DNA of 64,000 bases from Streptomyces xanthophaeus (lineage in GTDB: Bacteria; Actinomycetota; Actinomycetes; Streptomycetales; Streptomycetaceae): the NCBI RefSeq assembly GCF_000725805.1, contig NZ_KL647134.1, positions 229,469 to 293,468 of the forward strand, in the 5' to 3' direction. Under the pieces are notes generated by a model. The model was not told the origin of the DNA and did no database searches. It saw only the letters and a program-made list of their open reading frames with translations. Position numbers and translations under genes: made by a program. Every line of letters begins with the position of its first letter. Positions within the stretch are counted from its first letter, which is position 1. Positions 54,546 to 64,000 of this stretch are shown piece by piece.

Positions 54546-55949
54546 TCAGAAGAGCTTGCCGGGGTTCAGCAGGCCCAGCGGGTCGAAGGCGTGCTTGACG
54601 GCGCGCTGCATCTCCACGCCCACCGGGCCCAGCTCGCGGGCCAGCCACTCCTTCTTCAGCACCCCGACCCCGTGCTCCCCGGTGATCGTCCCGCCCAGCT
54701 CCAGGCCCAGCGCCATGATCGCGTCGAAGGAGTCCCGGGCCCGCCGGGTCTCGTCCTCGTCGGCCGGGTCGAAGCAGACGACCGGGTGGGTGTTGCCGTC
54801 GCCCGCGTGGGCGCAGACCCCGATGAGCAGGTCGTGGCTCCGGGCGATGGCGGCCGTCCCGTCGAGCATCTCGGCGAGCCGCGACCGGGGCACGCACACG
54901 TCGTCGATCATCGTGGCGGGGCGCAGCGTCTCCAGGGCGGTCAGCGACATCCGGCGGGCCTGGAGCAGCAGTTCGGACTCCGCCTCGTCCTCGGCGGGGA
55001 CCACTGCGGTGGCCCCGGCGGCGGTGCACAGCTTCCCCACCTCGGCGAGCTCCTCGGGGGCGTGGGGGGTGTCGAAGGCGGCGAGCAACAGGGCCTCGGT
55101 GGTGTCGGGCAGGCCCATCTTGCCCAGCGCGTTGACGGCCCGGACGGTCGTACGGTCCATCAGTTCCAGCAGGGAGGGCGTCAGCCCGGCCTCCATGACG
55201 GCGCAGACGGCCTCGCAGGCGGCCGCGGCGGAGGGGAACTCGGCGGCCAGCGCGAGCTGTCGGGGCGGCGCGGGCCGCAGGGCGAGGACGGCCTGGACGA
55301 CGACGCCGAGGCTGCCCTCGGAGCCGACGAAGAGCCGGGTGAGGTCGTATCCGGCGACCCCCTTGGCGGTACGGCGGCCCGTGCGCAGCAGCCGCCCGTC
55401 CGCGAGGACCACGTCGAGGCCGAGGACGTACTCGGCGGTGACCCCGTACTTGACGCAGCACAGGCCGCCGGAGGCGGTGCCGATGTTGCCGCCGATGGTG
55501 CACTGCTCCCAGCTGGAGGGGTCGGGCGGGTAGTACAGGCCCTGGGCGGCGACGGCCCGCGAGAGCACGGCGTTCACCACGCCCGGTTCGACGACGGCGA
55601 TCCGGTCGACGGTGGAGACCTCAAGGATCCGGTCCATCTTGACGAGCGAGAGCACGATGCAGCCGTCGGAGGCGTTGGCGGCGCCCGACAGGCCCGTACG
55701 GGCGCCCTGCGGGACCACGGGGACCCGTAGGGCGGTGGCGGTGCGCAGGACGTGCTGGACCTGTTCGACGGTGCGGGGCAGGACGACGGCTGCCGGGCTG
55801 CCCGCGGCGCAGAAGCCGGCCATGTCGGTGGCGTAGGAGGCGGTCACCCCGGGGTCGGTGAGCACCGCCTCGGCCGGGAGGCCTTCCCGCAGTCGTGCGA
55901 GGAGTCCGTCGGGTACGTCTCGGGGCCGGGTGCGCAGAGCGTCGTCCAT
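54546..55949 (-). CDS. GlcD-like FAD-binding oxidase
   Basis: A 467-residue flavoprotein of the vanillyl-alcohol oxidase fold. PQGARTGLSGAANASDGCIV and GGNIGTASGGLCCVKYGVTA bind FAD; HAGDGNTHPVVCFDPADEDE and EHGVGVLKKEWLARELGPVG are the metal/substrate motifs of glycolate or D-lactate dehydrogenases. It likely oxidises a 2-hydroxy acid. No GlcE/GlcF subunits are adjacent. The ATG at 55949 starts the family N-terminus. Confidence 0.87.
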   Translation of the reverse strand: MDDALRTRPRDVPDGLLARLREGLPAEAVLTDPGVTASYATDMAGFCAAGSPAAVVLPRTVEQVQHVLRTATALRVPVVPQGARTGLSGAANASDGCIVLSLVKMDRILEVSTVDRIAVVEPGVVNAVLSRAVAAQGLYYPPDPSSWEQCTIGGNIGTASGGLCCVKYGVTAEYVLGLDVVLADGRLLRTGRRTAKGVAGYDLTRLFVGSEGSLGVVVQAVLALRPAPPRQLALAAEFPSAAAACEAVCAVMEAGLTPSLLELMDRTTVRAVNALGKMGLPDTTEALLLAAFDTPHAPEELAEVGKLCTAAGATAVVPAEDEAESELLLQARRMSLTALETLRPATMIDDVCVPRSRLAEMLDGTAAIARSHDLLIGVCAHAGDGNTHPVVCFDPADEDETRRARDSFDAIMALGLELGGTITGEHGVGVLKKEWLARELGPVGVEMQRAVKHAFDPLGLLNPGKLF

Positions 55950-56045
55950 GGGCTCAGCCTGGCATCCGCCGCCATCGGTGTGAACACGCCCGCGCCCCTC
56001 TTCGGACACCTCGGCGAGCTCTTCATATTGACGCACAGTGACCCC

Positions 56046-57620
56046 ATGCACCGTTTCGACCGTATCGACGAGGAAGCGCAGCAGCCCGCGCCGCCCGTGA
56101 CCTTCACCGGCCGCAAGACGCTGGTGGCTGCCGCGGTGACGGTGGTCCTGATCGCCGGGGCGTTGCTGATCCGGCCGGCCCGCACCGGCGACGACGCCCG
56201 CCCTCCGGGGCCGAGCGAGCGGGCCGCCTCGGCGGTCGGCATGGGCGCGCCCGCGGCGGCCGTGGACCTGACGGCCCTGGTCGCGGACCGGGAGAAGTGG
56301 CTGGCGACGCACGCCGACGACGACGCCTCCTGGGCCGTGCTGGGCGCCGCGTACCTGGAGCAGGCGCGGCGCACCGCGGATTCGGGCTGGTTCCCGAAGG
56401 CGGAGAAGGCGCTGAAGCGGTCGCTGGAGGTCCGCCCGGCCGAGAAGGGCAACTTCGACGCGATGACGGGCATGGGCACGCTGGCCAACGCCCGCCGGGA
56501 CTTCGGCACCGGGAAGAAGTGGGGCGAGCTCGTACGGGCGCAGGCGCCGCGTCGGTGGACGGCGTACCCGGTGCTCGTGGACGCGTACACCGGGCTCGGC
56601 GACTACAAGGCGGCCCAGGCGGCGATGGAGCGGCTGCTGGAGCTCCGGCCGGGTCTGGCCGCGCACCTGCGGGCCTCCCAGGTCTACCGGGACCGCGGCT
56701 GGCGCGAGGACGCGGCGATGTCGATGGAGCACGCGGCGGGTGCGGCGAAGTCCCCGGCGGAGAAGGCGTACACGCTGTTCCGGCTCGGCGAGCTGGCGTG
56801 GGAGCGGGGCGACACGGCGCAGGCCCTGCGGCAGTACGAGGGCGCGCTGCGCACGGACCCGGCGCAGGCACAGGCGCTGGGCGGGCGGGCCAGGGCACTG
56901 GCCGCGCTGGGGCGCAGCGGGGAGGCCGTGCGGGACTACCGGATGGCGCTCGGGCGGACCCCGGAGCCGCGGCTGGCGCTGGAGCTGGGCGAGCTGCTGG
57001 AGTCGCTGGGGCGCACCGAGGAGGCGCGCACCCCGTACGACACGCTGGGCGCGATGATCGCGCGGGACGGTACGAACGGGGTCGACGAGGACGTGGTGCT
57101 GGGCCTGTACGAGGCGGACCACGGCGATCCGGCGGCGGCGGTGCGACGGCTGTCGCAGGAGTGGTCGCGGCACAAGAGCGTGCAGGTCGCGGACGCACTG
57201 GGGTGGGCGCTGCACCGGGCGGGAGAGGACGCGGCGGCGCTGGAGTACGCGAAGAAGGCGACGGAGCTGGGGCTGCGGAGCGCGGAGTTCGCGTACCACC
57301 GGGCGATGATCGAACGGGGTCTGGGCGACGAGGCGGCGGCCCGCCGGCACCTCCAGGAGGCCATGCGGACGAACCCGGTGTTCTCCCCGCTGCGGGCGCC
57401 GCTGGCGAAGAAGGTCCTCGACATGATCGGGCAGCCGCCGCCGGGGGGACCGGAGAACCTCCAGCCGACCGCTCCGTGGGTGGCGCCGGAGCTCCCGAAG
57501 GCGGCGAAGCCGAAGCCGGAGACGAAGCCTGAGCCAAAGGCGAAGGCCGAACCGAAGACCGAACCGAAGGGCGATCCGAAGGCCTCGCCGTCGCCGTCGC
57601 CCTCCGCGTCCTCCCGCTGA
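56046..57620 (+). CDS. Tetratricopeptide repeat protein with N-terminal membrane anchor
   Basis: A 524-residue protein. After a short cytoplasmic tail comes one membrane segment (TLVAAAVTVVLIAGALLI), then about eight TPR-type helical pairs (for example AYTLFRLGELAWERGDTAQA and PRLALELGELLESLGRTEEA). The C-terminal 50 residues are Lys-Pro-Glu repeats and a Ser/Pro tail. It is likely a scaffold outside or at the membrane; no catalytic motif was seen. The ATG at 56046 was chosen because it begins the usual short N-tail. Confidence 0.8.
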   Translation: MHRFDRIDEEAQQPAPPVTFTGRKTLVAAAVTVVLIAGALLIRPARTGDDARPPGPSERAASAVGMGAPAAAVDLTALVADREKWLATHADDDASWAVLGAAYLEQARRTADSGWFPKAEKALKRSLEVRPAEKGNFDAMTGMGTLANARRDFGTGKKWGELVRAQAPRRWTAYPVLVDAYTGLGDYKAAQAAMERLLELRPGLAAHLRASQVYRDRGWREDAAMSMEHAAGAAKSPAEKAYTLFRLGELAWERGDTAQALRQYEGALRTDPAQAQALGGRARALAALGRSGEAVRDYRMALGRTPEPRLALELGELLESLGRTEEARTPYDTLGAMIARDGTNGVDEDVVLGLYEADHGDPAAAVRRLSQEWSRHKSVQVADALGWALHRAGEDAAALEYAKKATELGLRSAEFAYHRAMIERGLGDEAAARRHLQEAMRTNPVFSPLRAPLAKKVLDMIGQPPPGGPENLQPTAPWVAPELPKAAKPKPETKPEPKAKAEPKTEPKGDPKASPSPSPSASSR

Positions 57621-57689
57621 CGGCCTCGGCGCGGTCCCCCGGACGGGGTCCGGGGGACGGCGCTCGGCCGACGGCCGGCCGGCTGGCGG

Positions 57690-58943
<1,254 letters not shown>

Positions 58944-58977
58944 CTATGACCACTCCCCGCCCAGCCTGGAGGCACTC

Positions 58978-59454
58978 ATGGGAATCGACGACCTGGACGG
59001 CCGGCTCATCGTCCTCCTGGCCCGAGAGCCCCGGATCGGGGTCCTGGAGGCCTCCCGGCGGCTCGGCGTGGCCCGGGGCACCGCGCAGGCCCGCCTCGAC
59101 CGGCTTCAGTCGAACGGAGTCATCCGCGGGTTCGGTCCGCAGGTGGATCCGGCGGCACTCGGCTACCCGGTGACCGCCTTCGCCACCCTGGAGATCAAAC
59201 AGGGGCAAGGGGCCGACGTGCGGGCCCACTTGGACGGCGTACCGGAGGTCCTGGAACTGCACACCACCACCGGCCACGGGGACATGCTGTGCCGGCTCGT
59301 GGCCCGGTCCAACGCCGATCTCCAGCGGGTGATCGACCGGGTCGTCGGGTTCGATGGGATCGTTCGGGCTTCGACAGCGATCGTCATGGAGAATCCCGTT
59401 CCGCTGCGGATCATCCCCCTCGTCGAGCAGGCGGCGGAGGACGACACCCGCTGA
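58978..59454 (+). CDS. Lrp/AsnC-family transcriptional regulator
   Basis: A 158-residue regulator. The helix-turn-helix is GVLEASRRLGVARGTAQARL (about residues 20-40) and the RAM ligand domain is VTAFATLEIKQGQGADVRAH and GHGDMLCRLVARSN. It is divergent from hppD, a typical autoregulating pair that controls tyrosine breakdown. The ATG at 58978 has a good GGAGG; an ATG 18 codons upstream lies in the promoter region and was not used. Confidence 0.88.
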   Translation: MGIDDLDGRLIVLLAREPRIGVLEASRRLGVARGTAQARLDRLQSNGVIRGFGPQVDPAALGYPVTAFATLEIKQGQGADVRAHLDGVPEVLELHTTTGHGDMLCRLVARSNADLQRVIDRVVGFDGIVRASTAIVMENPVPLRIIPLVEQAAEDDTR

Positions 59455-59512
59455 GGTGACGCGCAGGCCGTCCCGGGCCGTCCGGGCCGGACACAGGACG
59501 GGGTGACACGGC

Positions 59513-60160
59513 GTGAGCTTCTGGAGCTACCTGTCCTTCCGCCACGAGCAGCTCCTGACCGACGCCTTCCAGCACGCCAGCGCCGTCTTCCAGTGCATGC
59601 TGATCGCGACCGTGCTCGGCATCGGCATCGGGCTGGTCAGCTACCGCAGCGGCTGGGGCTCCAACTTCGCCGTCACCACCACCGCCTCCTTCCTGACCAT
59701 CCCGTCCCTGGCCCTGATCGGCCTGCTGATCCCGCTGGTCGGGCTCGGGGTCCCACCGACCGTGATCACCCTGACCCTCTACGGGCTGCTGCCGGTCGTC
59801 CGGAACTCGATCGTGGGCCTGCGCGGGGTGGACCCGGCCCTGGTCGACGCCGCCAGGGGCATCGGCATGTCCCGCGCCGCCCAGCTCCTGAAGGTGGAGC
59901 TCCCGCTGGCCTGGCCGCCGATCCTCACCGGGATCCGGGTGGCGACCCAGATGCTGATGGGCATCGCCGCGATCGCCGCGTACGCCTCCGGTCCCGGCCT
60001 CGGCAACGAGATCTTCCGCGGCATCGCCTCCCTCGGCAGCGCCAACGCGATCAACCAGGTCCTGGCCGGGACCCTCGGCATCATCGTCCTCGCCCTGCTC
60101 TTCGACGCCGCGTACGTCCTGCTCGGCCGCCTCACCATCCCGAGGGGGATCCGTGTCTGA
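59513..60160 (+). CDS. Glycine betaine/choline ABC permease, first
   Basis: A 215-residue protein with about five membrane segments. The EAA loop reads VDAARGIGMSRAAQLLKVEL, the OpuC/ProW pattern. A GTG start lies after a short gap to the Lrp gene. It overlaps the next gene by eight bases. Confidence 0.86.
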   Translation: MSFWSYLSFRHEQLLTDAFQHASAVFQCMLIATVLGIGIGLVSYRSGWGSNFAVTTTASFLTIPSLALIGLLIPLVGLGVPPTVITLTLYGLLPVVRNSIVGLRGVDPALVDAARGIGMSRAAQLLKVELPLAWPPILTGIRVATQMLMGIAAIAAYASGPGLGNEIFRGIASLGSANAINQVLAGTLGIIVLALLFDAAYVLLGRLTIPRGIRV

Positions 60161-61412
60161 GCCGACCCCGCCCGCCGCCACCACCACCTCCGCCACCTCC
60201 GGCGCCGCCATCCAGCTGGAGAACCTGACCAAGCGCTACCCCGGCAATCCCAACCCCTCCGTCGACGAGGTCTCGATGGAGATCAAGGCGGGCGAGACGG
60301 TCGTCTTCGTCGGCCCGTCGGGGTGCGGGAAGTCCACCACCCTCAAGATGATCAACCGGCTGATCGAGCCCACCTCCGGCCGGATCAGGATCGGCGACGA
60401 GGACGTCACCGACATGGACCCGGTCAAGCTGCGCCGCAAGATCGGCTACGCGATCCAGTCCTCGGGGCTCTTCCCGCACATGACGGTCGCCGAGAACATC
60501 GCCCTCGTACCGAAGATGACCGGCTGGTCCAAGTCCAAGGTCAAGGACCGGGTCGAGGAGATGCTCGACCTCGTCGGCCTCGACCCGCGCGAGTTCCACG
60601 GCCGCTACCCGCGCCAGCTCTCCGGCGGCCAGCAGCAGCGCGTGGGCGTGGCCCGGGCCCTGGCCGCCGACCCGCCCGTCCTGCTGATGGACGAACCCTT
60701 CGGCGCCGTCGACCCGATCACCCGCGACCACCTCCAGGACGAGCTGATCCGGCTCCAGCACGAGCTGCACAAGACGATCGTCTTCGTCACCCACGACTTC
60801 GACGAGGCCATCAAGCTCGGCGACCGGATCGCGGTGCTCCGGGAGCGCTCGCACATCGCGCAGTTCGACACCCCCGAAGCCATCCTGACCAACCCGACGG
60901 ACGACTTCGTCTCCGGCTTCGTCGGCGCGGGCGCGGCCCTCAAACGGCTCAACCTGACCCGCGTACGGGACGTGGAGATCGCCGAGTTCCCGACCGTGTC
61001 GGTGGACGACCCGCTCCAGCAGATCTTCAACACCCTGCGCGGCGGCGCCACCAACGAGCTGCTCATGCTCGACCGGCGGGGCCGCCCCTACAAGTGGCTG
61101 CGCCGCGGCGACCTGATGCGGGCCAAGGGCTCGCTGGCCCGGGCCGGCCAGCTGGTCCACGACACCGTGACCCGGGACGCGACCCTGCACGACGCCCTGG
61201 AGGCGGTCCTCATCGACAGCGGCGGCCGGGTCGCGGTCACCGGCCGCCGCGGCGAGTACATCGGCGTCGTCGACATGGAGACCCTGATGAACTCGGTGCA
61301 CGAGATGCTGGAGGCCGACCGGCTGACGGCCGCCGAGCACCAGCACGACCTGGAGGAGCTGCGCCACCACCGCACGGACCAGGAGCTCGAAGGCGGGGCG
61401 GGCGGCCCGTGA
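60153..61412 (+). CDS. Glycine betaine/choline ABC ATPase with CBS domains
   Basis: A 419-residue ATPase. Walker A GPSGCGKST, signature LSGGQQQRVGVARAL and Walker B LLMDEPFGAVD. The C-terminal 140 residues contain two CBS motifs (FPTVSVDDPLQQIFNTLRGG and ATLHDALEAVLIDSGGRVAV), which sense ionic strength or nucleotides in OpuA-type transporters. It powers the transporter with the flanking permeases and overlaps each of them. Confidence 0.9.
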   Translation: MSEPTPPAATTTSATSGAAIQLENLTKRYPGNPNPSVDEVSMEIKAGETVVFVGPSGCGKSTTLKMINRLIEPTSGRIRIGDEDVTDMDPVKLRRKIGYAIQSSGLFPHMTVAENIALVPKMTGWSKSKVKDRVEEMLDLVGLDPREFHGRYPRQLSGGQQQRVGVARALAADPPVLLMDEPFGAVDPITRDHLQDELIRLQHELHKTIVFVTHDFDEAIKLGDRIAVLRERSHIAQFDTPEAILTNPTDDFVSGFVGAGAALKRLNLTRVRDVEIAEFPTVSVDDPLQQIFNTLRGGATNELLMLDRRGRPYKWLRRGDLMRAKGSLARAGQLVHDTVTRDATLHDALEAVLIDSGGRVAVTGRRGEYIGVVDMETLMNSVHEMLEADRLTAAEHQHDLEELRHHRTDQELEGGAGGP

Positions 61413-62302
61413 CCGTGACACCGCCCCCGGGCGCCTCCCCCCGCCGGCCCCCGGACGAACGCCCGCCCGGCGAGCACGAGGTCCAGGGGCACGCCTTCCG
61501 CGACCTCGCCTTCGCCGACGACCCGCTGGGCGGCGCCGAGGAGCCCCCGCCCCCGGCTCCCGGGCCCGCGCGCCGCATCACCTGGCGCAAGCTCGTCGTG
61601 CTGCCCTCCGTACTGGCGCTGATCCTGCTCGCCACCTGGCTGTGGATCGACTCCCTGACCCTCGACGTCATCGAGAGGAACTCCCTGGGCAATGGCAACG
61701 TGCAGCTGCGGCTGCGGCAGCACGTGCAGCTCACCGTGATCTCCACCTTCTGGGTGCTGATCATCGCCATCCCGCTGGGCATCGCCCTCACCCGCCGCCG
61801 GCTGCGCCGCGCCGCGCCGCTGGTCACCGCGCTCGCCAACATCGGCCAGGCCACCCCGGCGATCGGGCTGCTCGCCCTGCTGGTCATCTGGCTGGGCATC
61901 GGCCCGTCCACGGCGATCATCGGCATGGTGGCCTACGCCGTGCTGCCCGTGCTCTCCAACACGGTCGCGGGGCTGCGGGCGATCGACCCCCTGCTGGTGG
62001 AGGCCGCGCGCGGGGTCGGCATGTCGCCGACGGGCGTCCTGACGAAGGTGGAACTGCCCCTGGCGGTCCCGCTGATCCTGGCGGGCGTACGGACGGCGCT
62101 GGTGCTCAACGTCGGCACCGCCACCCTGGCCACCTTCGGCGGCGGCGGCGGCCTCGGCGACCTGATCACCTCCGGGATCCAGACCCAGCGGATGCCGGTG
62201 CTGGTGGTGGGGTCCGTACTGACGGTGGTGCTCGCCCTGTTCGTGGACTGGCTGGCCTCGCTGGCCGAGGCCTTGCTGACCCCGCGCGGGCTGGAGGCGT
62301 AG
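61409..62302 (+). CDS. Glycine betaine/choline ABC permease, second
   Basis: A 297-residue protein. A cytoplasmic tail of 60 residues (Pro-rich) precedes about five membrane segments. The EAA loop reads VEAARGVGMSPTGVLTKVEL. The GTG overlaps the ATPase stop (GTGA). It forms a heterodimer with the first permease. Confidence 0.86.
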   Translation: MTVTPPPGASPRRPPDERPPGEHEVQGHAFRDLAFADDPLGGAEEPPPPAPGPARRITWRKLVVLPSVLALILLATWLWIDSLTLDVIERNSLGNGNVQLRLRQHVQLTVISTFWVLIIAIPLGIALTRRRLRRAAPLVTALANIGQATPAIGLLALLVIWLGIGPSTAIIGMVAYAVLPVLSNTVAGLRAIDPLLVEAARGVGMSPTGVLTKVELPLAVPLILAGVRTALVLNVGTATLATFGGGGGLGDLITSGIQTQRMPVLVVGSVLTVVLALFVDWLASLAEALLTPRGLEA

Positions 62303-63295
62303 ATGCGGACGCGGACCTTCGGCGGACGGACGGCGGCCCTCCTCGCGGCGGCCGTACTCGCGGCGGCCGGACTGGCGGGCTGCGGGCTCAAGAGCGGCTC
62401 GCCGATGGTGGACGAGGTGACGCCGGGCAAGCTGGGGCTGGGCGAGCCCCTCAAGGGTGCCTCTCTCACGGTGACCTCGAAGAACTTCAGCGAGAACATC
62501 GTCCTCGGGCAGATGATCGGCCTGGTCCTCAAGGCCGCCGGCGCCGAGGTGCTGGACCGCACCAACCTGCCCGGCTCGATCAGCGCCCGCGAGGCCGTGG
62601 CCAAGGGCGACGCCGACGCGATGTACGAGTACACGGGCACGGCGTGGATCACGTACCAGGGGAACACCGAGCCCATCGACGACCCGCAGGCGCAGTGGGA
62701 GGCGGTGCGCGACGCGGACCTGAAGAACGGGGTGGCCTGGCTGCCCCAGTCCTCCCTCAACAACACCTACACCCTGGCCATCAGCAAGAAGAACAACGCC
62801 AAGTACGGGCTGAAGACCCTCTCGGACGTGGCGGAGCTGGCGCGCAAGGACCCGTCGGCGGTGACGCTCTGCGTGGAGAACGAGTTCGCCTCCCGCCAGG
62901 ACGGGCTGCCCGGCATGGAGAAGGCGTACGGGATGAAGATCCCGGCGGGCAACATCCAGAAGATGGACGCGGGGATCATCTACACCCAGGTCTCGAAGTC
63001 CGACTCCTGCCTGCTCGGCGAGGCCTACACCACGGACGGCCGGATCAAGGCCATGGACCTGGACACCCTCGCCGACGACCGGCGCTTCTTCCCCAACTAC
63101 AACGCGGCGCCCGAGCTGAACGCGAAGACCCTCGCCAAGTACCCGGTGATCGCGGAGCTGTTGGACCCGGTGACGAAGAAGCTGACGACCGAGGTGGCGC
63201 AGGAGCTGAACGCCAAGGTGGACGTGGAGGGGCAGGACCCGCACGAGGTCGCCAAGGAATGGCTGCTCAAGGAGGGGTTCATCAAGGAGGGCTGA
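62303..63295 (+). CDS. Glycine betaine/choline substrate-binding lipoprotein
   Basis: A 330-residue OpuAC/ProX-type lipoprotein. Signal peptide with lipobox LAGC, then SKNFSENIVLGQMIGLVLKA and GDADAMYEYTGTAWITYQGN, the choline/betaine site motifs of the OpuC class. It starts directly after the second permease gene. The order permease-ATPase-permease-binding protein is that of osmoprotectant importers. Confidence 0.9.
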   Translation: MRTRTFGGRTAALLAAAVLAAAGLAGCGLKSGSPMVDEVTPGKLGLGEPLKGASLTVTSKNFSENIVLGQMIGLVLKAAGAEVLDRTNLPGSISAREAVAKGDADAMYEYTGTAWITYQGNTEPIDDPQAQWEAVRDADLKNGVAWLPQSSLNNTYTLAISKKNNAKYGLKTLSDVAELARKDPSAVTLCVENEFASRQDGLPGMEKAYGMKIPAGNIQKMDAGIIYTQVSKSDSCLLGEAYTTDGRIKAMDLDTLADDRRFFPNYNAAPELNAKTLAKYPVIAELLDPVTKKLTTEVAQELNAKVDVEGQDPHEVAKEWLLKEGFIKEG

Positions 63296-63345
63296 GCCCG
63301 GCCGCCGCCAACCACACTGATCCGGGCTGGAGTTCCGGAGAAGGT

Positions 63346-63381
63346 GTTGCAAAGAAACCCTTGCAGAGGAATCTTTGCAAC
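63346..63381. promoter_or_regulatory. Inverted repeat ahead of the ArsR-type regulator
   Basis: Arms gttgcaaaga and tctttgcaac are fully complementary with a 16-base spacer. The first arm also has a partly matching direct copy, ttgcagagga, inside the spacer. It lies 15 bases before the start codon, where an autoregulatory operator would sit. Confidence 0.7.
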
Positions 63382-63395
63382 TCTACGGTGGGGCC

Positions 63396-63989
63396 ATGCC
63401 CGAGATGAACGCCCGCACCCCCGAGCCCGGCGCCCGCGTCCTCGACGCCCGCTCCCTTCGCGGCCTCGCCCACCCCCTGCGCATCCGCATGCTCTCCGCC
63501 CTGCGCCACGACGGCCCGGCCACCGCCTCACAACTGGCCGAGCGGCTCGGCGAATCCAGCGGCTCCACCAGCTACCACCTGCGCCAGCTCGCCGCCCACA
63601 GGTTCGTCGAGGACGCTCCCGGGCACGGCAAGGGCCGCGAGAGGTGGTGGCGGGCCGTCCACGACGGCACCCAGTTCGACGAGTCCCTGATGTACGACGA
63701 GAACCCGGAGACGCGCGGAGCCGCCGAGGCCTTCCTGCACGAGATCGCGACCTTCCACACGCAGGAGATCAGCACCTGGCTCGGCGACGCCCACGCCTGG
63801 TCCAGGCAGTGGCGCGGCACCTCCTCGGACCTCAGTGACTTCACGCTGCGGCTGACGCCCGAGCAGAGCCACGAACTGATCGGCAGGATGCACGAGCTGG
63901 TCAACAGCTATCGCGACCTGCCGCCGGCCGAGGGTGCGGAGACGGTCCGCGTGCACACGCACGCCTTCCCCCGCCGCAGCCGCGGCTGA
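63396..63989 (+). CDS. ArsR-type winged-helix transcriptional regulator
   Basis: A 197-residue regulator. The winged helix is RGLAHPLRIRMLSALRHDGP, ATASQLAERLGESSGSTSYH and LRQLAAHRFVEDAPG. The C-terminal half is helical and contains no metal-binding Cys, so metal sensing is unlikely. It follows the transporter operon on the same strand; the inverted repeat at 63346-63381 suggests autoregulation. The real target genes may lie beyond the window. Confidence 0.87.
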   Translation: MPEMNARTPEPGARVLDARSLRGLAHPLRIRMLSALRHDGPATASQLAERLGESSGSTSYHLRQLAAHRFVEDAPGHGKGRERWWRAVHDGTQFDESLMYDENPETRGAAEAFLHEIATFHTQEISTWLGDAHAWSRQWRGTSSDLSDFTLRLTPEQSHELIGRMHELVNSYRDLPPAEGAETVRVHTHAFPRRSRG

Positions 63990-64000
63990 CCACCCGCCCC

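Noticed and set aside
53932..55503. Minus-strand frame spanning the ssgG-like and GlcD-like genes
   Set aside because: It crosses two well-supported genes in other frames and its residues are mostly Arg/Gly/Pro.

Overview
The window is chromosomal DNA of a Streptomyces (or very close relative). It is very GC-rich, uses many GTG starts, and carries streptomycete marker families: an SsgA-like sporulation protein, class E sortase with an LAxTG substrate, DasR-type (dre) operators next to GlcNAc-type PTS genes, DUF2510/RDD proteins, and the short cysteine leader peptide upstream of cysO-cysM. I saw no rRNA, CRISPR array, insertion sequence, prophage or antibiotic cluster. One tRNA (Leu, anticodon TAG) is present.

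Layout. 1-7.0 kb: a minus-strand phosphonate uptake and degradation operon (PhnS/T/U/V-like ABC transporter, PhnX-like phosphonatase, FAD oxidoreductase) beside a GntR/HutC regulator. 7.2-14.8 kb: an LAHTG surface protein, a ROK repressor divergent from a Gfo/Idh/MocA oxidoreductase with a 25-bp inverted repeat between them, a fumarylacetoacetase-family enzyme, a second YidC, a DUF6412 protein, a class E sortase and a SEC-C protein. 14.9-20.5 kb: an accessory-looking stretch with a large PLD-like/helicase/DUF3427 protein, an AbiEi-like/DUF559-like protein, a GNAT and small membrane proteins. 20.5-30.2 kb: DUF445, DUF1707, a three-gene ABC-2 exporter, a bifunctional penicillin-binding protein, a guanidine-III riboswitch with its Gdx exporter, a GroES-like protein, DUF3618 and Bcp. 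30.3-31.5 kb: an HNH endonuclease with four tandem DNA-reading-type repeats directly before tRNA-Leu. 31.5-38 kb: rdgB, rph and a DasR-type PTS locus (EIIB plus two EIICs, four dre sites). 38-48 kb: a metallo-beta-lactamase-fold protein, a membrane-anchored PemK/MazF-like protein, the cysM-cysO-leader-mec cysteine route, an amino-acid permease, clpS-DUF2017, and pncB/pncA for NAD salvage. 48-64 kb: a secreted M6 protease, two RDD proteins, an SsgA-like protein, a GlcD-like flavoprotein, a TPR protein, hppD with a divergent Lrp regulator, a complete glycine betaine/choline ABC transporter and an ArsR-type regulator.

How genes work together. The phn operon has no PhnW transaminase in view, so the FAD oxidoreductase probably makes phosphonoacetaldehyde for the phosphonatase. 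CysO ends in GG plus two extra residues, and the JAMM protein Mec next door is the natural candidate to expose the GG and later release cysteine; a Cys-containing leader ORF sits just ahead. The PTS genes are framed by dre sites, tying them to amino-sugar control. The guanidine-III riboswitch gives the SMR protein a substrate.

A theme of this window is in-frame tandem repeat growth inside real genes: a PhnU-like permease, a ROK repressor, YidC2, the AbiEi-like protein, a penicillin-binding protein and an RDD protein each contain repeats whose unit is a multiple of three bases, while two non-coding stretches hold irregular GC-rich repeats. Start sites were chosen by ribosome binding site, overlap with the upstream gene and family fit; functional calls rest on motifs read by eye, without database searches.
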